Shown here: piece after piece, positions 33,596 to 45,715 of the stretch
Layout of the letters: each line of letters starts with the position of its first letter
How positions within the stretch are numbered: the stretch's first letter is position 1
NCBI GenBank assembly: GCA_947044405.1
Contig: CAMRHE010000028.1
Coordinates: 7,233,501 to 7,297,500, forward strand
Direction of reading: 5' to 3'
From: Leptodactylus fallax
Lineage: Eukaryota; Chordata; Amphibia; Anura; Leptodactylidae
Length of the DNA stretch: 64,000 bases
Made by a program: the position numbers and the translations under genes
Notes under the pieces: generated by a model
Told to the model about the DNA's origin: nothing
Seen by the model: only the letters and a program-made list of their open reading frames with translations
The model's database searches: none

Positions 33596-35576
33596 GTACT
33601 TGTGATTCCCAAAATTCAGAGACAGAAGAAATTTTACAGAAAAAGTAACATAATGCTTGTCAGTAGTGTGTAATACTAATATCATCACATTGGCGGTATT
33701 TAGACTGTGGCACTTAGTTACTATAGATTTTTGGGTTATAACATCCTCAGTGTTTTCCGTGAGACAATCTTCAGGAGTCCTTGTACAGTCTTTTGACTGA
33801 AGTTGGTCATAAAGTACCTCTAATGGCACCCCCAGGGATCAGCATAAACCAGTCAGTAAGTGTTCCGTTCCTTACAGCGCCATCACAGGGAAAATGAAGC
33901 ATTGCATATTGTCCATTTAAGTGGGCTTGTCTATATATTAAAGGTTTTTTAAATTGGACAAGCCTTTTAAGGGAACCATTGTGGTCGCTGAGGAGCCCTG
34001 TATAATCTGCACAAGCAACTACAATATTTTTATTACTTACATTTGCAATAAACCCCAGTTTTTACGCTGGGTTATGACTTTATGGTCGGCTGATGACCGT
34101 GCTATTCTGTTGTGTTTAAAGTATTAGAAATAAACCTGGACTGAGAAGTGAAGGGTTAAATAGATAAGGTGCCGCTACAACAGGATATGACTAAGAGCGT
34201 TTCCTCCTACAAAAATTGTCTACTGTAAATAGAAGAGTTTTTGAGTCCTCCTTCTCTCTCTTTCTTTGTTTGACAGCCAGTATTTTGCTCTGACACCCTT
34301 TACTTTGCTTATTCTCCAGATTTTCTAGACTTGTGAATAGCAGATTTGTGCAGCCATTCATGCACAGGATCGGGTTAACCTGGTAGACAGGCCCTTCTTA
34401 AAGGGATTGTCTGATGATGGATCCACAGGATAGGTTGTCAGTATCAGATTTCACATCAGTTGTCAGACTCTTTGCTATGACTATTGGTATTTAGCTCTGA
34501 GGCTTCCCATTTCTCCTGATCATCTTTGAGATGTGTCTACACCTTGGTTGGAGTGTACCTGGGGTAAATTCAGTGGCTTGGACATGATTTGGAGACACAC
34601 CCCCTTGTCTATGTAAGGACTCACAGTTAACAGTACATATGAATGCTAACACCAACAAAAGTCCTTTGTGACCGCTGAGACCAATGGAAGAGGGACCAGC
34701 GATGTCACTCACAAAGGTCACCGATTCCTTACCAGCAGTCTTGAGGTCACAGATTGGTCTCAGTGGTCACGTAGCCCCAGGACTTCTGTTGTCCAAGGCA
34801 TGGCACAGGACTTAATGGACGCAGATGGTGCACAACCGAATGCGAGGGACAGGAATGTGTCTTAATTTTTGATTTGTTCAAAGGTTACACCTCCCCGACT
34901 TCCACAGGGGTGGAACAATATCAGTAATCTTTAACGTGACTCTTTAAGTGGCTGCAGCAACTTATTAGATTCAAGTTAAGCTTTGCTGCATCAGTAACTG
35001 GATGTCTGATCTATCCATCAGTCATATCCTCGGCTGGCGGCTAAGGATAAGATCACACTCTGATGTAATTTGGCTTTTATGGATCTTTTATGGGTTGTAT
35101 CATATGTTGTGGTGTTTTATATTGTTTTCTTTGTACTTTATCATTCTGCTGCTCATGAATGTGGAGTAGATGTGCAGAATATCCCTGCTTATTTTATTCG
35201 ATGTCGGTGATAGAATAGATGGAGTCGTGGCCTTTATACTGTGAGCTTTCTAGTTAGAGGTCATCCTGGCGATTGCCTGCCGTCAGCGAGGATGGGCAGT
35301 GAAATGTGCAGCAGTCAGACACTTGAGGTTCTTGCGTCTGAGAGATTTATATGGGCTGATGTCACGTCTTCTGCAGCCCGTGCAGACCTAGCATCTCGGT
35401 ACAGGGCATCATTACCTCTCCGGGGTTAATGTTATCATCCTGCAGCTTATGTCATAACCGTCATAGAAAAAGCTCTTTTATTCTATTTGTGGGGAAGATG
35501 GAACCAAAAATATCATCATCTAATTTAGGACGACACCAATCCTAATTTGTATGGTAGCAAGAAAGGGTCTAGAAGG
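33596..35576. other. No gene over 2 kb
   Basis: Short frames on both strands without domains. A family E-like fragment (GGATCCACAGGATAGGTTGT) near 34420-34450. Otherwise single-copy-looking. Confidence 0.5.
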
Positions 35577-35811
35577 TTAAGGCCCCACGTTGCGGAAACG
35601 CAGTTTTTTTTTTTTTTTGTTGTTGCAGATTTAGTTGCGTTTTTCTGAGTCAAAGCCAAGAATATTTCCCATTCCTTTTTGAAACCATATAGGAAGCTCT
35701 TCTACTTCTACCTTCTGCTCAATCCACTCCTGGTTTGTCTCAAAAAAAAAAACCTCAGCCAAATCTCCAACAAATAAAGCTGCGTTTCCGTAACGTGGGG
35801 CCTCAGCCTAA
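35577..35811. mobile_element. MITE of the GAGGCCCCACGTTGCGG family
   Basis: The left end AAGGCCCCACGTTGCGGAAA is inverted at the right as TTTCCGTAACGTGGGGCCTC. These are the same termini as the 80-bp element at 24531-24610. Confidence 0.78.
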
Positions 35812-36902
35812 AAGTTGTCCATGCCATCTTTCCATCCTACAGATAGACCACTATACCTGGACCCTCTATCAAGCCTCTAGAGGCTTCACATCTCATGCTA
35901 GCATACACCATGACCTAGATCTATAGAGAATCTACAGATCAAGAATATAGGTATATTAACATCTTAGACATGTTACCCCAACCCTGCGCAGACTCTCTAG
36001 CTGTCTCTCTGGTCTGTTACAAGTGACAGGCATACCGCCTGCTGCCGTCAGTCACTGGTCATGTGCTGCACAACCGCCATCACCACTCAGCATTGGGAGC
36101 CAGGATGTCAGTAGTTTGGCACGTACATGCTAAGGTCATTGTTTGGCTGCAGCAGGTCATGTGCTGGCCACTTGTGAACAAAGACCGGATCGGAGCATTT
36201 ACCACGATCTGCAGGTATTTGGTCCATCCATCCAGTGTGTTCTAGGGGTTTCCTGCAGTCCCACCTAGAACACTGCTATTGTATGTGCCAGTGATCCCAG
36301 GTGTGTTGTTTGTGTTTGTTTTTATTGTGTTTTTGTTTTTCACTTAAACGGGTTGTGTGGAATTAAAAAAAACCAAACCACACAGCCGCTTCAAAGTGAC
36401 CTGGCATGTTTGCCACATAGCAGTGCTACAACTCAGTTCCATTAAAATGAATGGGTCTGTACTTCTGCATGGCCGTGCGACCAAGAGAGGTGATGTCACT
36501 TCTTGTGAAGAAGAAATATGCTATATTTTTTGATCCTGCACAATAAACTTAAAATGAACATTTACCCATCTCACTGATTCCTACACTTGCCAGGTCCCTG
36601 CTAGTTTGTACTTCCTGGTCTGGTCTCAGTACACAGGAAGTAGCAGGATGTGTGTCTCAGCCAATCACTGGCCACATTGTTGACATACATTACCTGGTAA
36701 TGACCTGAGCGGGCGTCTCCTGTAGGCACCAACTGGGACCCATTAAGTATCTGAATGGCAGTGTTAGAGGATCAGAGAGGTGTGGGTTTTAACCCTTTCA
36801 TCCACAAATGCCACAAAAGAATGGTACAATTGAGAAAATAATCCCCCTCCACACTGTCGTCTGCATCAATAGAGGGGTCTCTCCAGTCGTTGCTTTTACG
36901 TC
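35812..36902. other. No gene recognised
   Basis: Unremarkable, with a dispersed-repeat look around 36340-36500. Confidence 0.45.
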
Positions 36903-37513
36903 CTCTAAGGCAGGGTTCACACTACCGTTGATGTCCGTTCTGATAGTGTCCGTTAAAAAAAAAAAAAAAAAAAAACAGACACCTATCATAACAGACATTA
37001 ACAGACACTAACTGATGTTAATGTGTCCGTTTTTTTAACTGATCCAATTAATGGATTAGTTAAAAAAACGGACATATTAGCATCAGTTAGTGTCCGTTTT
37101 TTAACGCTGTCTGCTTTTTTTTTTTTTTTTTTCCTGCTCTCTGAGCATTCACCGGAAAAAACGGACATAAAATAACGGAAATAACTGATGGCTTTCAGTT
37201 ACTGTCCGTTATAAGTCCGTTACCCATAGACTTCAATGTTAAAAAAAAAAATAACGGACACTTGCTGTCCGTCAAGAATCCGTTTTTCCAAATGGACAAA
37301 AAAGTACTGCATGTAGGATTTTTTGTCCACGGAAAAAAAACGAACTTCTGACGGATTGGGTGTAAACGGACACAATATAAAAACCCATTGAAATGAATGG
37401 AAATTTTAACGGATTTCTGACGGTTCAGCTAGTGTCCGATGCTAAAATCTTGTAACGGACGATAGCAACGGACACTACTGACGGTCACCAACGGTAGTGT
37501 GAACGCCCCCTAA
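36903..37513. mobile_element. Foldback MITE, about 600 bp, GTTCACACTACCGTTG ends
   Basis: The left end AGGCAGGGTTCACACTACCG is inverted at the right as ACGGTAGTGTGAACGCCCCC. The interior repeats TCCGTT and AACGGA motifs many times on both arms (GATGTCCGTT, AGTGTCCGTT, GTAACGGAC), so it can fold extensively. An A-run (36956-36975) and a T-run (37117-37132) lie on opposite arms. No coding capacity. Confidence 0.8.
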
Positions 37514-37592
37514 AGACTCTGTAGTGAATGTGTATATATACAATAAAGTGTGTGTGTGTAATAGTGTATCGTTACAATAAAATGTGTATATA

Positions 37593-37858
37593 CAGTACAG
37601 ACCAAAAGTTTGGACACACCTTCTCATTCCAAGAGTTTTCTGTATTTTCATGACTAAAAATTGTAGATTCACACTGAAGGTATCAAAACTATGAATTAAC
37701 ACATGTGGAATTATATACTTAACAAAAAAGTGTGAAACAACTGAAAATATGTCTTATATTCTAGGTTCTTCAAAGTAGCCACCTTTTGCTTTGATTACTG
37801 CTTTGCACACTCTTGGCATTCTCTTGATGAGCTTCAAGAGGTAGTCACCTGAAATGGT
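37593..37858 (+). repeat. Left terminal inverted repeat of the DD38E Tc1 element
   Basis: Pairs with 38951-39218. Its inner third, with TCTTGATGAGCTTCAAGAGG, is the reverse complement of the transposase gene's 3' coding end. Confidence 0.88.
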
Positions 37859-38004
37859 TTTCACTTCACAGGTGTGCCCTGTCAGGTTTAATAAGTGGGA
37901 TTTCTTGCTTTATAAATGGGGTTGGGACCATCAGTTGTGTTGTTCAGAAGTCAGGTGGATACACAGCTGATAGTCCTACTGAATGGAGTGTTAGAATTTG
38001 TATT

Positions 38005-39055
38005 ATGGCAAGAAAAAAGCAGCTAAGTAAAGAAAAACAAGTGGCCATCATTACTTTAAGAAATGAATGTCAGTCAGTCCGAAAAATTGGGAAAACTTTG
38101 AAAGTGTCCCCAAGTGCAGTGGCCAAAACCATCAAGTGCTACAAAGAAACTGGCTCACATGAGGACCGCCCCAGGAAAGGAAGACCAAGAGTCACCTCTG
38201 CTGCGGAGGATAAGTTCATCCGAGTCACCACCCTCAGAAATCGCCGGTTAACAGCAGCACAGATTAGAGACCAGGTCAATGCCGCACAGAGTTCTAGCAG
38301 CAGACACATCTCTACAACAACTGTTAAGAGGAGACTGTGTGCAGCAGGCCTTCATGGTAAAATAGCTGCTAGGAAACCACTGCTAAGGACAGGCAACAAG
38401 CAGAAGAGACTTGTTTGGGCTAAAGAACACAAGGAATGGACATTAGACCTGTGGAAATCTGTGCTTTGGTCTGATGAGTCCAAATTTAAGATCTTTGGTT
38501 CCAACCAACGTGTCTTAGTGCGACTGAAAAGGTGAACGAATGGACTCTACATGCCTGGTTCCCACCGTGAAGCATGGAGGAGGAGGTGTGATGGTGTGGG
38601 GGGGCTTTACTGGTGACACTGTTAAGGATTTATTCAAAATTGAAGGAATACTGAACCAGCATGGTTACCACAGCATCTTGCAGCGGCATGCTATTCCATC
38701 CGGCTTGCATTTAGTTGGACCATCATTTATTTTTCAACAGGACAATGACCCCAAACACACCTCCAGACTGTGTAAGGGCTATTTGACCAAGAAGGAGAGT
38801 GATGGGGTGCTATGCCAGGTGACCTGGCCTCCACAGTCACCAGACCTGAACCCAATCGAGATGGTTTGGGGTGAGCTGGACCGCAGAGTGAAGGCAAAAG
38901 GGCCAACAAGTGCTAAGCATCTCTGGGAACTCCTTCAAGACTGTTGTAAGACCATTTCAGGTGACTACCTCTTGAAGCTCATCAAGAGAATGCCAAGAGT
39001 GTGCAAAGCAGTAATAAAAGCAAAAGGTGGCTACTTTGAAGAACCTAGAATATAA
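38005..39055 (+). pseudogene. Tc1/mariner transposase, DD38E spacing, one frameshift
   Basis: The first part (38005-38535, 176 codons) starts MARKKQLSKEKQVAI and has the N-terminal helix-turn-helix, GRPR at residues 59-62, and the first catalytic Asp at 157 (LWSDESKF). It runs into a TGA at 38533 just after an A-run (38527-38530). The second part (38540-39055), in the +1 frame, continues without loss: VPTVKHGGGGVMVWG, second Asp at 38741 (FQQDNDPKH) and Glu at 38858 (SPDLNPIEMVW). There are 38 residues between the second Asp and Glu, which fits the DD38E (Intruder) group rather than DD34E. The break is one extra base or two missing bases in the A-run. As it stands no full transposase can be made. 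Confidence 0.93.
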
Positions 39056-39218
39056 GACATATTTTCAGTTGTTTCACACTTTTTTGTTAAGTATATAATT
39101 CCACATGTGTTAAGTCATAGTTTTGATGCCTTCAGCGTGAATCTACAATTTTTATAGTCATGAAAATACAGAAAACTCTTGGAATGAGAAGGTGTGTCCA
39201 AACTTTTGATCTGTACTG
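38951..39218 (+). repeat. Right terminal inverted repeat of the DD38E Tc1 element, overlapping the coding end
   Basis: Pairs with 37593-37858. Bases 38951-39055 are also the last 34 codons and stop of the transposase. Confidence 0.88.
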
Positions 39219-39220
39219 TA

Positions 39221-40269
39221 TATGAACCAGTAATAATAGTGTCCATGTAGAGAGCAGCGGTTGCAGCAGTTTTGGAGTCCTAGTTAATAGCACTTCTCTT
39301 GTACAAATAGTTCGCCATGTTCTTGGATAATTTATTTCGGCCCATTATGACTATGGGGATCTGTGCTGAGCTGCACCTGATCTAATAATGTCCCGTCTGT
39401 TCCTGCTCAGTACTCCGGAGTCCAAGCTTCTCAGCGGACAGATTCTCCCCGAACCCCATTGTGCATTGTGGCAGCAGAATGATTTGCAGTCTTCTGAATT
39501 TGTTTTAGCCGGCAGCGCTAAGAAAACAAACTGCGACTTCTGCCAAGTCGGAGACTCGTAGTGGAAAAACGGAGGTTTGCTGGTATGCTTGGTTTTTCTC
39601 CCACACAATGATTTTAGTATAATTTCTATGAAAAGCTTGACTGTTCCTACGGAGAAGCTGTGTGCGAAATGAAGAATTGACTGCTGTAATTGTAGGGAAA
39701 CGTTACTGCGTTAGGTCATCAGCTCCGAAAACCACAGCAACGGCTTAAAGGAGCCAGAAAGCTAAAGAGCAAGTAAATGTGACGGCTTCTGAGGACCTGT
39801 GTGTCAAGTATTAGGGAATTACCACTTTGGGTGGGCTCACGCCTCGTGGTCACATCATGACGCCATGCTCCTTCCATTTGCAAAAACCGAAAGTTGACAG
39901 CAGCATGTGAATTCAGGCTTACAATATACCTTGTATGTGCAGTGCACCAGACTAAGAAACAAAATACTTAGGTGCCATTGGCAAATATACGGAAAAATTT
40001 AGATTGGACTCGTGTCGGGTTGGACTAGATGGACCCCTATGTTTATCCAACCTCATCTACTATGTTACTATGACAAATAATTTTTTTTTTTTTTACAAAC
40101 TGTATAATGCTCACCAGTGGCTCCACACACTGTATAATGACCCCCCAGCCAGTATGATTATCTCCCCAGTGGCACCCCACACAGTATATGTGATACTTAC
40201 CCCTCTGCCCTCCCTCAGTATATATGATGCCCTCCCCTGTGACCCCTGTCCTTTATAATGCCCTCCCCT
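39221..40269. other. No gene; dispersed GTATAATG-type tandem text at 40090-40270
   Basis: Poly(T) near 40081-40094 followed by degenerate repeats of CACACACTGTATAATGCTCA or CCCCTGTCCTTTATAATGCC type, about 30 bp apart. The part 39221-40070 is unremarkable. Confidence 0.5.
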
Positions 40270-40626
40270 GTAATTAAGATAAGTCTTCAGTATTGATGGG
40301 GATCCCAGTAACCCCACAGATCAGCTGCTTTAGTCGGCAGCGGTCCCAAGGTGAGTGTCTTGTGTTTCCCAAACCAGTGACGACATGTTCATTCATCACA
40401 TGGCCCATTTGCAGCTCCGTAACATCGAAGTGAATGGGGATGAGTTGTAATTCCAATCACGGCCACTACGCAATATATGGCACTGTGCCTGATATTCGGA
40501 GAAGAGGACTGCAATGCTTATCCAAACACAGCTGTTTCTTTTCATCAGACCCCACCAATGTGATATTGATAACCTATCCTAAGGATAATACATCAACATT
40601 ATGATCCCAGAACATCCCATTAAAGG
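40270..40626. mobile_element. Diverged family E element
   Basis: Contains GATCAGCTGCTTTAGTCGGC on the left and ACCCCACCAATGTGATATTG, AACCTATCCTAAGGATAATA on the right, ending CCCATTAAAGGG. The boundaries are approximate. Confidence 0.5.
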
Positions 40627-42531
40627 GTTCGCTGCATTTTCAGCAAGTAAAAATGATTTATTGTATCAATTTCTTGCACTTTTCAAGATCTTTTCTGGGT
40701 GACAATAATGGCAAAGTTTCTTTACTGGTCACAGGATGAACACACAAGGGAAGTTTTAGGACCTGTAAGTACATCACATGGCAAGGACAGGTTCAGATTG
40801 ACATCAAGTATAGAGAGCTGGGAAACTGCAATGAATCGATGCAGGAAGTATAATGGAAGTTTCTGGAGCTTTTCAGTATGCAGTGACACCCGGATGCTCT
40901 AGAATGTTCCTGGGTTCCTTGCGTCTTGCACCACCACCCAAGCCTTGCACTAGATGTAAATCGGTGCGCCAGTTTTCTCTTTATCATAGTATGCATTTCT
41001 TCAATTTGTGACTTTCCTGCTATTGAAAATCTTCAACTCCCAGCGTACCCGGAGAACCTGTGCCTGTCAGGGCATGCTGGGAGTTGTAGGTTCACCAACA
41101 CTGGAGATTCACCAGGTCTTTTGACCATTAGAAATCTACTTCGCTATAACTAAAGTTTCCTCTGGATTTCTTTGCAAGAGGATGGAATTAGGTCATGTAC
41201 CTGCACCGCATCCGCCTTATTTCCCAAATAAACATGGAACGGTTGGAGTTGGTTTTGTTGCTGGGCACGTTTCTATCTGGCTTTGTGCCCTTTTGAATAC
41301 TAGATACAAAGCCAAACACTTTGTTCTATAGTCATAGCTAGTAGTGTTGTTAGGGCTCTGTTCACATCTGCACTAAATAATTCCATTGTTCTGCTCAGTT
41401 ATAGGAATCTGCACCTGAGTCTCCAACACAGATGTGAACACGGCCAAAAGGCAAATGTGTAAGTGCCAGGCTGTGTGTGTGCGGGCTCTGACCATGATTT
41501 ATAGCTTGTATGTAACACTAAGACATACGTAGAATAAAATGATTATATCGCAGATTCCTCCTTGGCCTATGATAAGAGCCAGGACATGTTATTTATGGTA
41601 GTAAAGGTCATATCCCCTCTGAACATAAAGTATACAGCCCCGACACATTACTTGCGAGGTTTGGTCATTAATATGTGATTGTGGGCCCTACACCCAGGAA
41701 CCGGGGCCTTCAGGTGAGGGCTGCAGTTTCTTCACTGAATACCAAGTACTGCACTGTACATATTATAAGGTTTGTGTAGGCTTGAATAGGGCTGAACTGC
41801 CGCTGTACCATGAGATGATGAGTGTGATGTCATGGCGCTTGTGGGTCTTCAGACAGCTGATCGGTGGAGGTCCCAGACATCAGACCCCCACCAATCTCAC
41901 TTTGATGACCTACCCTAAGCATAGGTCATCCATATGCACGTCCCAGAAAACCACTTTAACTATAGGCCTCCAAGCTCAAAGATATAGAAAAAAAAAACTA
42001 AGAATTTTCAAGGGATTTTTTTTTTTTCAGAAATGTTGGGCATTCCCTCCTGGGTTTGTACATCATTGTTTGGTAATGTTTCATTGATTAGATTTTCTCT
42101 CTCTGTTCCTGTACGTTTATGCCCCGGGCTCGGAGCGTATGGTGACGGTATACGGTAATGAACGCTCACCGGTGATTTAGGGGAAAGCTGCGGCACTATG
42201 AGTGGCTGCTAAATAGGACGATAAATACTAGGAATAAAAAAGGGATTTCAATAAAGCCGCTCGGACTGCAACGTTCTCCAAATGTCAAGTGTTTAGGAGG
42301 AATTTCAAGAGTTCTGTCTTTATTCTGGCGGCCATGTAAGAGTCTATTATATACTATACGTTATATCTTGGGACTAGGGGCCCCACGATAAATGGGTTGG
42401 CTGCAGATTGGAAGAATTTACCTTGACCTTAAAGGGGTAGCCCACTCCAAATAATCCTCTAATGTATCATGGGTACATGTGGGTACAATATGGCGGCACT
42501 TGGAGTGTGTGTATGGTGGCAGAGAGATTGG
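40627..42531. other. No gene; small repeat remnants
   Basis: A short GTTCACATCTGC/CAGATGTGAAC inverted pair at 41353-41443 looks like a degraded MITE. Family E text (CCCCCACCAATCTCACTTTG, CCTAAGCATAGGTCATC) at 41880-41940. Otherwise nothing recognised. Confidence 0.45.
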
Positions 42532-42614
42532 GCAGATTTATTAAGACTGGCATTTTGCACAGGCGCAAGGCACAGCTGATTTCTGTAGAGACTCCGGCCT
42601 CTTGATAAATCTGG
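42532..42614. mobile_element. Short MITE with CAGATTTATTAAGACTGGC ends
   Basis: The left CAGATTTATTAAGACTGGC is loosely inverted at the right as CTCTTGATAAATCTGGC. A related longer element seems to follow at 42660-42850. Confidence 0.5.
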
Positions 42615-43935
42615 CACGTGACCCTGTACCGGAATGGGAATGTAGGAGTCAGGAGTTATAATAAATGGGTCGGGCCGAGGCGTGCCTATGCCAGCCCACT
42701 CCGCCCCGCACTCTGCACATATTCACAGAAAGTGGTATGTGAGGCGCAGAACGTACATTTGGTGCAAGATAAGACATTGTGCACCACATTATCACCCATC
42801 TATGCCAGAAAACTGGCGTAGAGGGGTTAATAAATTCCCGCAGTTGAGTTTCATCTGCCCCCTTTGCTGGTGTTACTGACCTCAATGTGATCATCTTATG
42901 CGCATGTGAGACATATCACAAGGTCATTTCGACTGGATTTGAGCCTAAAATATTACATAAGGAGAACGTGTCAGTTTTTCAAAAAGGAAACATTCGCTCC
43001 AGGGATTTGTGACCTCATCCACCTGCATAGGGTGCAGAGAGTGCCCCTGCTCATAGGCCGCCTTATGGATGTCAAAACGTGTCTTCTCCTCAGGACCCCC
43101 TCGATGAGCCAGAACAGTCTCTCACGTTTTGGTGGATCCAACAATGTACTTACATGGTCAGTCACTTACTTGAATTGCCATCATGTAATACTACATTTCC
43201 CCTGTAGTGGCCGCTGGCTGTGGCTGAATCAGGCTGTACATGGCAGGCGGCGATTTACACTACAGTTTGGTTAACCCTGTCATGTTTCCTTGACAATTTT
43301 TGAGAAAAGCCAAAGTGATCGTGCACCAGAAATTTGCTATTTTCCTACACCTTTAACACTGGTGCAAAATGCCTTCTTAACCCCCTTGCATTTTTGACAA
43401 CTTTTGACCCCGGTGAACTATGAGTCAAGCAGCTCTTGAGTATTAACTTTGTATACCTTCAGGGGTGATAAGTCACAGCACTTACCTGCGGCAGGGATGA
43501 CGTGACTACAGATAGGCAGGGAGGATACACGGTGCAGCAGGCAGGACATTGTGTGTGCTCCGGTATCTGCTCCTTCTCAATGTGTACAGAATTCAGTCTT
43601 TCCTATCCTACAATTCTCATATTGTCCACAATCCATTGATGTTTTGTGCGGCGCCTTTCCTGGTAATTACAGCGCAGTGAGGAGAACATTTCAGGTTCGC
43701 TCCTGTATAGACTTGCCCACAAATCCTTTTTATCTCTGTGATTTCTGCAAAACTATGTTCTCTGTACTCAGCAGTCAGCGGCCCTTCATCTGCTCTTCCT
43801 GTCGAATCCCAGTCTTACATGTCTCTGCAATATCTCGGGACTATCTCTCCTGCTCTAAGAAACTGTATGAATGTTGATTTAAGGAAATGATCTCACTGCA
43901 AAGCGGTGTCCAAAAACTGACAGTGTGTGAGTATA
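42615..43935. other. No gene recognised
   Basis: Frames at 42906-43274 and 43551-43877 have no domains or splice context. The stretch 42660-42850 looks like a dispersed frog-type repeat. Confidence 0.45.
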
Positions 43936-44034
43936 TGTGTGTATAATATATATAGATATAGATATATACTGTATATATATATATATAGATATAGATATAT
44001 ACTGTATATATATATATATAGATATAGATATAGA

Positions 44035-44069
<35 letters not shown>

Positions 44070-44108
44070 ATAGATATAGATATATATATAAATAAATATC
44101 TATATATC
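43936..44108. repeat. Compound (TA)n / (GATATA)n microsatellite
   Basis: Alternating TATATA and GATATAGATA blocks, with a large self-complementary centre around 44036-44080. Confidence 0.92.
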
Positions 44109-44485
44109 TAGAGAGTCAGAGATCCAGAACCACCATATCGAATTGTGTATTTACACAGGCTGTATCTGTAATCAGATTTGCTGTAGGTAAATTTCATGAT
44201 TTATCTGTAAAAGCTGCAGGCAAATATGTACAACATTACCACGTTACATGCTATAGAGCCATGTAAATACACCCCAAGACCCTTCTAGATGAAATCTCAT
44301 AGTATAGTTGCAAATATATCAGTTTTGTCAATAATGAGCTCTTTGGAGCAAAGAGGACGTTAATGCTCCAAGGAGGTATACAGCAACACTCTCATTCCAC
44401 CAAATATCTAAATTTGCATATTGACAAAATCCTCAAGACAAAAACAGAGGCAGTGATTCACAAGGGGAAAACACTGGGTATTCAA
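44109..44485. other. Left flank of the 49-bp minisatellite
   Basis: Contains TGAGCTCTTTGGAGCAAAGA and GTGATTCACAAGGGGAAAA, which resemble TGAGCTATTTGGAGCAATGG and CCGATTCACAAGGGGATAAA beside the 51-kb array. Both arrays therefore lie in copies of one dispersed element. Confidence 0.6.
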
Positions 44486-45715
44486 GTGACACTAACCTAT
44501 CTATCTGTAGGGCTGGGGGGATATGCTGGTTCTGGTGACACTAACCTATCTATCTGCAGGGCTGGGGTGATATGCTGGGTTCTGGTGACAGTAACCTATC
44601 TATCTGTAGGGCTAGGGTGACATGCTGGTTCTGGTGACACTAATCTATCTATCTGCAGGGCTGGGGTGATATGCTGGTTCTGGTGACACTAACCTATCTA
44701 TCTGCAGGGCTGGGGTGATATGCTGGTTCTGGCGACACTAACCTATCTATCTGCAGGGCTGGGGTGATATGCTGGTTCTGGTGACACTAACCTATCTATC
44801 TGCAGGGCTGGGGTGATATGCTGGTTCTGGTGACACTAACCTATCTATCTGCAGGGCTGGGGTGATATGCTGGTTCTGGTGACACTAACCTATCTATCTG
44901 CAGAGCTGGGGTGATATGCTGGTTCTGGTGACACTAACCTATCTATCTGCAGAGCTGGGGTGATGTGCTGGTTCTGGTGACACTAACCTATCTATCTGCA
45001 GGGCTGGGGTGATATGCTGGTTCTGGTGACACTAACCTATCTATCTGCAGAGCTGGGGTGATATGCTGGTTCTGGTGACACTAACCTATCTATCTGCAGG
45101 GCTGGGGTGATATGCTGGTTCTGGTGACACTAACCTATCTATCTGTAGGGCTAGGGTGACATGCTGGTTCTGGTGACACTAATCTATCTATCTGCAGGGC
45201 TGGGGTGATATGCTGGTTCTGGTGACACTAACCTATCTATCTGCAGGGCTGGGGTGATATGCTGGTTCTGGCGACACTAACCTATCTATCTGCAGGGCTG
45301 GGGTGATATGCTGGTTCTGGTGACACTAACCTATCTATCTGCAGGGCTGGGGTGATATGCTGGTTCTGGTGACCCTAACCTATCTATCTGCAGGGCTAGG
45401 GTGATATGCTGGTTCAGGTGACACTAACCCATCTATCTGCAGGGCTGGGGTGATATACTGGTTCTGGTGACACTAACCTACCTATCTGCAGGGCTGGGGT
45501 GATATGCTGGTTCTGGCGACACTAACCTATCTATCTGCAGAGCTGGGGTGATATGCTGGTTCTGGTGACACTAACCTATCTATCTGCAGGGCTGGGGTGA
45601 TATGCTGGTTCTGGTGACACTAACCTATCTATCTGCAGGGCTGGGGTGATATGCTGGGGTCTCTTAACACTAACCTATCTATCTGCAGGGCTGAGGTGAT
45701 ATGCTGGTTCTGGTG
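44486..45715. repeat. 49-bp minisatellite, array 1, about 25 units with an 11-unit higher-order repeat
   Basis: The unit is CTGGTGACACTAACCTATCT followed by ATCTGCAGGGCTGGGGTGATATGCTGGTT. The rare variant GTAGGGCTAGGGTGACATG occurs at 44606 and 45145, and the GGCGACAC variant at 44731 and 45270, both 539 bp apart, or 11 units. Spurious coding frames follow from the repeat. Confidence 0.97.

Larger units (their letters stand above)
37593..39218 (+). mobile_element. Tc1-like DNA transposon, DD38E type, inactivated
   Basis: The ends start CAGTACAGACCAAAAGTTTG on the left, with one mismatch to the inverted right end, and are flanked by TA (37591-37592, 39219-39220). Length is 1626 bp. Long terminal inverted repeats of about 266 bp (37593-37858 and 38951-39218) enclose a plus-strand transposase gene with one frameshift. 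Sequence decay is otherwise low, so the copy is fairly young. Confidence 0.95.

Noticed and set aside
38727..38909. Minus-strand frame inside the DD38E transposase
   Set aside because: Shadow of the transposase on the other strand.
42906..43274. Frame of 122 codons on the plus strand
   Set aside because: No domain and no acceptor/donor pair; the opposite strand is open too.
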